A stretch of DNA of 64,000 bases from Coprinellus micaceus (taxonomy: Eukaryota > Basidiomycota > Agaricomycetes > Agaricales > Psathyrellaceae): NCBI GenBank assembly GCA_951394405.1, contig OX596342.1, positions 1,612,001 to 1,676,000 of the forward strand, given 5' to 3'. The number at the start of each line of letters is the position of its first letter. Positions within the stretch are counted from its first letter, which is position 1. Below the pieces are notes generated by a model, which saw nothing but the letters and a program-made list of their open reading frames with translations, did not search any database and had not been told where the DNA came from. This document shows, one piece after another, positions 56,239-64,000 of the stretch. The translations under genes were made by a program, and so were the position numbers.

Positions 56239-57204
56239 TCAAACAGGATGTCTCCAGCCAAGCTCATGACCGTTTTCCATCATCGGTTCCACAAAACCCC
56301 GGAATATCCAGGGTTTGAGCACCGCTTCAGCTCCCTCTCTGTCCTCCTTGCATCGAAGCAACCCATCCTCTCCAAATAGCGCACTTTGATCCTGACTCCA
56401 ACGCATCCCATACCCCTCTTCCACCCTCACTTCATAGACGAGCACCCGATGCGGTAACCAATGCAAGTTCCTCCACGTCGCGCCTCCGACGACCTTCCAA
56501 AACAGCGCCAAGGCACGCTCGTTAATCCCTGTGACTGGCCCGGACGGACGACCCCACCATCCGTCGCTCTTCTCTCGCATCCTGATCTCTTGTTCTTTAT
56601 TCGTCTTCTTGAGGTCGATCCCCGGGTCCGGCTCTTCCCCCGCCGCCCTACTCTGCGAATCCGCGGCGTGGATTGGTTCATCGTGTGGTGAGGAGGGGGC
56701 AGGGATAGGCTGCGATCGGTGAGCGTGTTTCGACCAAGCGCGCGCACCAGCCGTCAGGTGCGCTTTGTTAGGGACTAGGAAGGCAGCAAGACATGCTGCG
56801 GTGTTTGGAGGCGTAGACCCCAGCGCGGAGCCCGTAGTCAGCGCCAGCCCTTGGGAGAGGTGATGGAAGAGGGGAGAAGCCGGATCGACCTCCTCTGAAT
56901 TTGAATCCCGGTCGACACCGAAGCCAGCTGCATCGGCCAGTACAGCGGGCATGCTATCACCAAGATACGGTGCGGGCTGGGTAGTAAGGGGATCCCTCTG
57001 GGGAGCGAGGTGACGCGCGACTCTCGCACGCTTTGCTTTCGCTCCAGGAAGCTCCTCGAGCCCGTGGCACACTGGATCGCGCAAGGAGTGCATTCGCGCG
57101 GTGTCGACCTCCTCAGGGAAATGATGCCCACCGGCGGCGTCGTGAGTCGTAGTAGTGAACATAGATGGCTCCCTGCTCAAGCTCGCATGCCTTGGTCGAG
57201 TCAT
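56239..57204 (-). CDS. Uncharacterised single-exon protein with a conserved-looking C-terminal domain
   Basis: 321 residues in one exon; no named family recognised. The N-terminal half is polar and low in structure (His-, Ala- and Ser-rich). From about residue 225 the sequence becomes ordered and Trp-rich: GWWGRPSGPVTGINERALAL, FWKVVGGATWRNLHWLPHRV, LVYEVRVEEGYGMRW, and a closing WIFRGFVEPMMENGHELGWR. This dense aromatic pattern, with alternating strands and turns, suggests a folded domain under selection. No signal peptide or membrane segment. It sits downstream of P450 gene 1 on the same strand. Function unknown. Confidence 0.68.
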   Translation of the reverse strand: MTRPRHASLSREPSMFTTTTHDAAGGHHFPEEVDTARMHSLRDPVCHGLEELPGAKAKRARVARHLAPQRDPLTTQPAPYLGDSMPAVLADAAGFGVDRDSNSEEVDPASPLFHHLSQGLALTTGSALGSTPPNTAACLAAFLVPNKAHLTAGARAWSKHAHRSQPIPAPSSPHDEPIHAADSQSRAAGEEPDPGIDLKKTNKEQEIRMREKSDGWWGRPSGPVTGINERALALFWKVVGGATWRNLHWLPHRVLVYEVRVEEGYGMRWSQDQSALFGEDGLLRCKEDREGAEAVLKPWIFRGFVEPMMENGHELGWRHPV

Positions 57205-57389
57205 AGCACTCTAGCTTCCAACTCCGCCGGAACGTGCCGAGAGATGGGCGCTTAATAGTGTTATGATGAGCGGGTCAAACGAACTTAAGGAAGTGTTCTC
57301 AATCGACAACAAAAAATAAAAAGAGAGGGACAGTGAAGGGAATCTTGGCTACCAAGGGCGTGAATGTATGCGGCGACAACGCAAAGCAA

Positions 57390-59510
57390 TCAGCTAAGTA
57401 ACCCTTCGCGTCCGGATCGCAGCGTAATGTTGCACTCAAAGGGGTAGGGTAAACTAGAACGAATCCACTCATTAGTAACACACCACCACAACGGTTAGGG
57501 TTTACTCACGCGACACTACCAGTTTCCCTGGGTGTGAGTTCAACCTGAATCGGGTTGCCGTTCCCGTCATTCGGAGGGGTGACGTCGAAATTGGCAAGGA
57601 TCGAGGCGACGAAGAGAAACAGGGCATCTTGGGCGAAGTGTACACCAGGACATACTCTATAATATCGAGCTTATTATATTGGGGTGCTTTTATAACGTGT
57701 GTACTTGCCGACGTCCGAAGCCGAAAATAACATTTTCCGGGTTCGTTGTGGTGGGTTTCGCATTGAGATACCGTTCAGGGACGAAGTTCAGAGGTCTATC
57801 GAAGACATTTGGATCGTGCATAATTGACCTATTCCGGGTGTTAATTTCCTTGTAGTATAAACATGAGAAGGGGAGTGTTGTGCACCCAACGTACCAGATA
57901 TTAGGGAAGATGATCGTTCCTTTAGGTATAAAATACCCGTCATATTCGTCGTCTTCCATGGTAGAGTGAGGGACCGCTGTAGCGGGTGGGTTCACTCCAT
58001 GAAGAACGGAAGACGCTGCTTTTATTTCTTACCGAGCGGAGCGGGGTTATACCAGCGCATGAGCTCCTTCATCAGTGCATTCACATATGGAAGAGAGGGG
58101 CGGTGTTCGATGTGAGGCAGGCGATCAGGACCTATGACCGTGTCCAATTCTCTTTGGGCTGTTCGCTGAACCTCTGGATTGTTTGCGAGGGCACAAACGA
58201 GGGCCATAGATAATGCGATCGACTGGAGCGTAAAGATGAGTACGATTGGAGTACGGAGCGCGAGGCCATGAAACGTACGGTCTCAGATCCCCCTACGTGA
58301 TGGTCGACGGTACATTAACGCTTGGAAGACGAGGAGAGGAGAATACAAGGACCGACCGATATATGTAATCGCAGCAACCTCTTTAGCTAGGCGTTCCGCA
58401 TGGCAATATTCCGGGTGGTTTTTATCAGGCATGTCTTCAACTAGAGCGGAAACCATGCTCGGGTAGGCTCCTTGCTGTCCGCTCCCCTGTGAATGAGAGC
58501 GTGAGGTCGAAAAATATCCAGTACTGGGAGCAAAGGTTGGTAAGGGACACTTACTATTCTTACTTTGGCGTCGGCAAAGGGAGTATCGACAACTTTCTTG
58601 TTCAGTTGGAAGATGTCACGGAGTTCACGTTGGAACCCAGCCCCGGGCACCCACTCAGGAACGTATTGCAGAAACGGGAATGAATTGACGAGGTACCGCC
58701 CGGGGGTATTGACGGCTCCAAGTCGCTGGATGAGTTGTTCGGCTTCGTGGATTAGGGAGGCGTTCTTTCCAATATCATCGAACCCATACGTAGCCCGCAT
58801 GATGCTCGTTCCGAAGAACCTTGACAAATGCTCAGCAAGGCGCCTCAAATAACGGTGCAGCCGAGACTCACATGTGTACGTGCTCAAACCATCGTCCGGA
58901 GTCATCCTTAAGCCTGTGTAGGAGGTTGCTCTGCTCTTCGTACATAATGGGATGGTATTGGGATATCACGCCATGGTTGATATGCTGATAGAAGGCACGG
59001 CGATATTGTCTCCATATAGCACCATATGGCATGGAGGAAAAGCTCCAAGTGAACCCCGCGCTTAAAGCACTGTGAGCAGACCGGTGGTATCCGATGGCCG
59101 GTTCCATCGAGGCTTACAGTATGCTTGTCGGAAGGAGGGGTCGATCTGAGTAGTTCACTGCCCTTTTTTCGAGCAGGTCGTCGACAGTCCTCATGGAGCT
59201 CAACACTAGGATGCTTCTCCCCATGACTTTGAGATGGAATATATCGCCTAGTTACCTAAATCAGCATAGTGAATCCAGTGGTGGACTTCTGCTCACCATG
59301 CTCCTTGGCCATTTCGTGGTACCCGAGCCACGCATGGGCCCGTGGAATCTGCGACAAGTTTCCTACAAAGGGCTTCCCTTTGGGTCCGGGTGGGTAAGGG
59401 AGACTTCTGGGATTCCGCTGCGTCCTGGCCACGGCTGCCTTCGTGAATACTGCTATAGCCAGGGCGCCAGCGAGAAGAAACACCAACTGTGACCCGGAAG
59501 GGAAGGACAT
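57390..59510 (-). CDS. Cytochrome P450 monooxygenase (gene 1)
   Basis: Membrane-anchored P450. The start MSFPSGSQLVFLLAGALAIA is an N-terminal anchor, followed by the proline-rich hinge LPYPPGPKGKPFVGNL. Other landmarks: [17 protein letters not shown] (helix C), the I-helix motif GGSETS, ELMR of the ExxR motif, FVPERYLN, and the haem loop FGFGRRVCPGVHFAQD. The final exon (LPYPFECNITLRSGREG) closes the protein. More than ten introns. The haem-loop intron (57657-57708) begins GC rather than GT; P450 gene 2 has a GT donor at the identical codon. Related to fungal P450s often labelled O-methylsterigmatocystin-oxidoreductase-like; the substrate cannot be assigned. Confidence 0.86.
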
Positions 59511-59600
59511 GGGGAGATCGGTTATCGCGCTGGTGCCCTGGAGCATTTATGTAGGCTATTTATCAGGCCATCTTTGACCCTTCTAGCCTACCTTCGCAAA

Positions 59601-59687
59601 CGTAGAACCTTGTACCATCACGAAGGTTGGTTAAATCGGTGGGCCCCAGAGTGGCTCGTACTTTCGTAAATGGTGCAAGGTTCCGCG
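59601..59687. repeat. Imperfect inverted repeat upstream of P450 gene 1
   Basis: Arms 59601-59626 and 59661-59687 are complementary at about 21 of 26 positions (core GAACCTTGTACCAT against ATGGTGCAAGGTTC), separated by 34 bases. It lies 90-180 bases upstream of the P450 gene 1 start. It could be a regulatory hairpin, a dyad operator or a worn transposon end. Confidence 0.55.
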
Positions 59688-59887
59688 AGAAGTCCCACTT
59701 ACCTGGAAGCTGATCTCCCTTCAATCGACTGGGAAGTGCCGAAGTCGCAAATGGGTGCTTACGGCGTCACAGTCGCACAGGGAGCTCGGTACAGAATGGC
59801 CTGTGTCAACCGTGCTGTTCAAGATTACAGGTTCCAGCCTTCTTCCATGTGTCTCGATTCCTCTGTAATCTATTTCATCCCAGGCAC

Positions 59888-62032
59888 TTAGCCAAGGATT
59901 GCCTCGCGGTGAGGTCGCGGGGTCATGAAGCACTCAAATGGGTAGGGCATCCTGTTCATTGGAGGGATCTTTAGTCTGGGGGTCGTCGCATAGGCGATCA
60001 GTGGCGACTCACGCAACAGAGCCGGTCTCCCGGGTGGCGAGTTGCACCTTAACGGGGTTTCCCTCCTGGTCCTTCGGCGGGGCGATCTCAAAATTGGAGA
60101 TCACCGATGCAGCAAAGATGAACAGCACATCCTCAGCAAAGTGCTTCCCAGGACAGACCCTATGATAGCCTAGGTGAGCCGCCGTGTCGTGTTATGAAAC
60201 AAATGTCAACAGCCAACTCACCGGCGTCCAAAGCCGAAAATGACTGTCTCTGGGTCGATGACGCTGGAATCAACCTTTCTGTCTTTCAGATAGCGCTCGG
60301 GAATAAAATCAAAAGGTCTTTCAAAGACTTCCGGGTCGTGCATGATAGACCTATGCCAAGCATCAATGCTCCTATTTAACTTGACGAAAACAAGGCTCTA
60401 GAGCTTACCAAACATTGGCAAAGATCGTGGTTCCTTTCGGTATAAAGTATCCATCATATTCGTCGTCTTCCATGGTCGAGTGAGGTACGGCTGTAGCCCG
60501 GTGGAGACGTTAGAAGAATGAGCTTGAAGACAAGATATGGTAGTTCTTACCCAGAGGGGCTGGGCTGAACCAGCGGGTGAGTTCCTTCATGACTGCGTTC
60601 AGATAGGGAAGAGCGGGTCGATCCTCAATTCGAGGGAGGCGGTCGGTGCCAATTACTGCATCAAGCTCTGCTTGGGCCTTCCTCTGGACATGAGGATTAT
60701 TCGCGAGTGCACAGACAAGTGCCATGGCGGCAGCGATAGACTACGGGACAGAATGTTAGGATTGCGGTACCATGTAGCGATAATATTGCGATGCTTACGG
60801 TCTCAGATCCGGCTAAGCACAGATGGGCATCGTTAGTGAGTACTCTGACGGTCGGACCGAGAGCACAGAGTAACGGACCAATATATGACACAGCACAGAT
60901 GCCCTTCGCCATTCGTTCAGCATGGGTATTGTCCGGGTGAGCCTCGTCAGGTAAATTATTGACCAGGGCCGAGGTCATGCTAGGGTACAGACCCTTCTGG
61001 CCCCCTGCCTGTAGATAGGGACCTCAGAATCAAGGGATGGCCAATATCGGAGGGCCGAAATGACCCACCATTTTTGCTTTCGCCTCTTCGAACGGCATGT
61101 TGAGAATCTTCTCGTTCAATTCGGCGATCTCTCGCAGCTCGCGCTGAAACCCTGCGCCGGGCAGCCATCCAGGGACATGCTTCAAAAAAGGGAACGAATT
61201 GACAAGGTACCGCCCTGGAACATTGACCAAGCTGAATCGTTTGATGAAGTTCTCAACGACCTGGATGAGAGAGATGTTTTTCCCGATGTCGTCGAACCCG
61301 TACGTGGCACGCATGATGTTTGTTCCGAAAAGCCTACACGAAAGTTCGGTATCAGGAAGATCGGAAGAGGGCAGACGACACTCACGCGCGCAAGTGTGCG
61401 ACCCACTGGGCGGGGTCATCTTTGAGTTTAGCTAGGAAGACGCTTGCCTCCTCGTACATGATAGGATGGTATCTCGGTATGGCCAGCTGGTTGAAATGCT
61501 GATGAAAAGCGCGGCGATATTGTCTCCATCGAGCACCGTAGGGCATCGCAGCGAAATTCCAGTCCATCCCCCCTCTAAATGAGATGTTAGGACAACTGCA
61601 TAGCAACACCTAAGTATGAAAACTGACAACTCAACGGTGGGGAGTTGAGATCGATCCGAGTTGTGCACAGCACGTTTTTCGAGAAGGTCGGTGATACGCT
61701 TCATGGAACTCAGAATAATCATGTTTTTGCCCATGACTTGAAGATGCATTATGTCGCCTGTCGGATTCCGTCAAGACCGCACCACCACAAAAGCCGACCT
61801 CGATCGGCTGCTCACCGTATTCCTTGGATAATTTATGGTACCCAAGACAGGCATGCGTGCGAGGAACCTGTGCCAAGTTGCCTACAAAGAGGTTCGCTTC
61901 GGGTCCGGGAGGGTAGGGTAGTCGTCGAGGATTTCGCATCCGCCTGGCGATGATTTTCCGAACCACCAACTCTAGAATGACGCCTCCGACCAGAAGAGAG
62001 AGAGAAAGCTGTAGACTTGGAAGAGAAGACAT
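59888..62032 (-). CDS. Cytochrome P450 monooxygenase (gene 2)
   Basis: Tandem paralogue of gene 1. N-terminal anchor [20 protein letters not shown], hinge [17 protein letters not shown], helix [19 protein letters not shown]-helix AGSETS, KELTR of the ExxR motif, and the haem loop [16 protein letters not shown]. The last exon reads [21 protein letters not shown] and is spliced in the same place as gene 1. Introns fall at matching codons in both genes. The family call is certain; the substrate is not. About 1.1 kb upstream, the divergent third P450 starts. Confidence 0.88.
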
Positions 62033-63137
62033 GGAGGGTTGTAGGCATAGAGACTCCCCTCTTGTGAGAGCCTTTTATTACCGCCCCAGGCTGCTTCTTT
62101 CTCCACGCATTAGAACAACGTAAAGCAAAGCTCCATCGTCATAGCGAGTCAAAGCGGCGCTGAGGCGGGCAGACCTATTTCTGTAGACGGGCCGAGGAAT
62201 CGCCTTCCCTGCGTTATTACTAAGTACAGAGATGACGATTGAAGCGAAGCCCTGCGACGGAATTAGCGCAATGTTTGAGAGTGAAGTGGGCCATTTGCTC
62301 GTGCGAGAGCTGTCGCGTCAACGGATAGTGGGTTGTGGTGGGCGCTTACCGCCATGGGAATCGACCCAGGTTCACGATAGAGAGGCGTCCTCACTAAGCC
62401 TCGTTCCACAGGATGCATTCGTCCGCCTATCAAGGACCCCGTACTTGGATCGCAGTCTGGCAGTCGGCATTCCGTGCCACGATTAGGCACTCCAAATATC
62501 GACGAGGCTTAATTTGAGATAGCACAAGCGTATCATCCCGTCCTTTTTTTATTGTTGAAACCTGGAGATCATGCGACTCCGTAAACCATGGAAGAAACGG
62601 TTTTGAGAAGCCCTGGAAATTTCTTTGAAGAATAGTGTACGTCCCTCGGATTTGTTAGAGGCGGGTCATGATCTAGGCGCAGATGCATATTGTCCGAAGA
62701 GCTCACCCCCGGGTGTGTCGTCCCTTCAGCTGAGGACCGTTGAATTAGGAGAAACAAGTTCATGCCCAAGTTTATTATCAACTTCAACCATTGAACGCAT
62801 CTGCCACCTCGGCAATGCCCGACCAGAACTCCCACGAAGAGGCGGAGCCTGAATGCCCACAGAACACCACTGACGATCTTCTCGCCAAAGAGGGTTTAAT
62901 TGTGGCCACGATGCAGGCCTAATGCCCCCATGGGCAGGAATTCAAAATACGGACAGTGTCATAACAGGGCCCATTCAATTGGATCTCACAATACAAATCC
63001 CTTGCAGTTCAGAATCTCGGGCTCTGGGCTGATGCGTGAGGCGAACTATCTCAGGGCCACAACTGGCAACAAAAGCCTGGGGGCTGTCAAGAACCAGGGG
63101 TCGAGCGGCGTCGGCCATCCCCTCCTCACTGGACACG
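62033..63137. other. Divergent intergenic region between P450 genes 2 and 3
   Basis: About 1.1 kb serving as promoters for both genes. No gene or repeat recognised. Confidence 0.4.
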
Positions 63138-64000
63138 ATGCTACCCATTCGCGACACCCACGAGTGGATCCTCCTTGCGATTGGATTAGGGGTAGCCTGG
63201 ACTCTTAACAGAATGATTGCTTCGAGGAAACGGAACCCTCGCAGGCTACCGCTTCCTCCCGGGCCAAAAGGCTGGCCAATTGTTGGCAATGCATACCAAA
63301 TACCCAAGACTAGACCTTGGGAAGCATATCACTCCCTTTGTCAGGAATACGGTGAGTGTGGTTATGCTGTGGGTACCCAGAGGCTGACATTGCGTTGCTT
63401 TCTAAGGTGACCTCGTCTATTTGGACGCCATGGGACAAGGGGTCTTAATAGTTGGATCGAAACGCCGAGCAGTCGATCTCTTCGAAAACAGGTCAATGAA
63501 CTACTCAGACAGGCCTACAATAGCCGTTCAAGACTTGTGAGTTGAATTCAAAGACACACTTGGCGACGGCCGTTAGTGTTAATTAGGGGGACGACAGAGC
63601 CGAGATGGAATGGAACTTCGGATTCATGAAGTATGGCCCCGTCTGGAGAAAATATCGCCGACACTTTGTGCACGACTTCGTTGGGCGCAGCGTTTTGGAC
63701 CAGTGGCACCCCATCATGTACGAAGAGAGGGACCGCCTTCTTTCTGGATTGAAAACGACGCCTGAGGCGTTCTACAAGCATTTGACGCTGTACGTTTGGT
63801 TCGATCACTTTGCCGAGCCCCGCCTCTCAGTCGCTCAACAATCATATCAGGTTCTCTGGGACCGTCATCTCGAGACCCGCGTACGGCTTCGACGACCTGC
63901 GAAAGAACAAAGAGATGATCCAAAACTCAAGAAACCTTGTCACCCTTTTTGGAGCATCTCGAAGGCCTGGCAAGTTCCTCGTCAACATCCTCCCAGGACT
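63138..64000 (+). CDS. Cytochrome P450 monooxygenase (gene 3), cut by the window end
   Basis: N-terminal part only; the gene continues beyond base 64000. Starts MLPIRDTHEWILLAIGLGVA, a membrane anchor, then NPRRLPLPPGPKGWPIVGNA. After introns: DLVYLDAMGQGVLIVGSKRR, EKRSMNYSDRPTIA, then YGPVWRKYRRHFVHDFVGRS (helix C) and SRPAYGFDDLRKNKEM. It is clearly related to genes 1 and 2 but more distant from each than they are from one another. The haem loop lies outside the window. Confidence 0.86.

Noticed and set aside
1..64000. CRISPR arrays, tRNA and rRNA genes
   Set aside because: Scanned by eye for direct repeats and tRNA-like arms; none found.

Overview
The window looks like nuclear DNA of a filamentous basidiomycete, most likely an Agaricomycete. 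The genes are dense and rich in introns of about 50-60 bases with GT..AG ends. The gene content (a GH71 alpha-1,3-glucanase, an aryl-alcohol-oxidase-like GMC enzyme, several P450s, BTB/POZ, F-box and MYND families) is typical of mushroom-forming fungi. No CRISPR array, rRNA or tRNA gene was seen. Exons were read by hand from reading frames and splice signals; the codon arithmetic was checked only for GH71, HAAO, the DSYGSS protein and the SRPBCC protein.

Layout. 0.1-8 kb: GH71 alpha-1,3-glucanase (-), a BTB protein (+), a helical/low-complexity unknown (-) divergent from 3-hydroxyanthranilate 3,4-dioxygenase (+), and a disordered protein built of DSYGSS repeats (+). 8-15 kb: an accessory block with three MYND-finger paralogues (-) interleaved with small inverted-repeat transposons, including one element nested in another. 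15.5-29 kb: an FAD monooxygenase and an MCT-type MFS transporter (-), then an acyl-CoA-oxidase-like gene (+), a UBR7-type ubiquitin ligase (-) and a stand-alone hydantoinase-B/oxoprolinase-B gene (+). 29-33 kb: an F-box protein, a decayed fourth MYND copy and a second BTB gene. 33-38.8 kb: mitochondrial ribosomal protein uS4m (Nam9), two genes resembling the small subunit of serine palmitoyltransferase, and an SRPBCC-fold protein. 40-56 kb: a DUR3-type urea transporter, a secreted GMC oxidoreductase, an ICMT-like methyltransferase, a secreted GDSL/CE16 esterase, a GGA-type VHS-GAT adaptor and a C2H2 transcription factor. 56-64 kb: an uncharacterised single-exon gene and three related cytochrome P450 genes, the last cut by the window end.

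Working together. The FAD monooxygenase, MCT transporter and acyl-CoA-oxidase-like gene lie side by side and could form a small catabolic or secondary-metabolite unit. The two tandem P450s and the divergent third are a typical locally expanded P450 patch. The GH71, GMC and CE16 enzymes carry signal peptides and fit cell-wall or lignocellulose turnover. The rest is housekeeping.

The strongest unusual signals are the transposon nest at 8.9-11.5 kb, where removing the inner element restores a 222-base outer element equal in length to a second copy nearby; the MYND paralogue family with tail-anchored, short and dead members; the DSYGSS-repeat protein with a duplicated C-terminal module; a GGA adaptor with no ear domain; and the paired SPT small-subunit-like genes.
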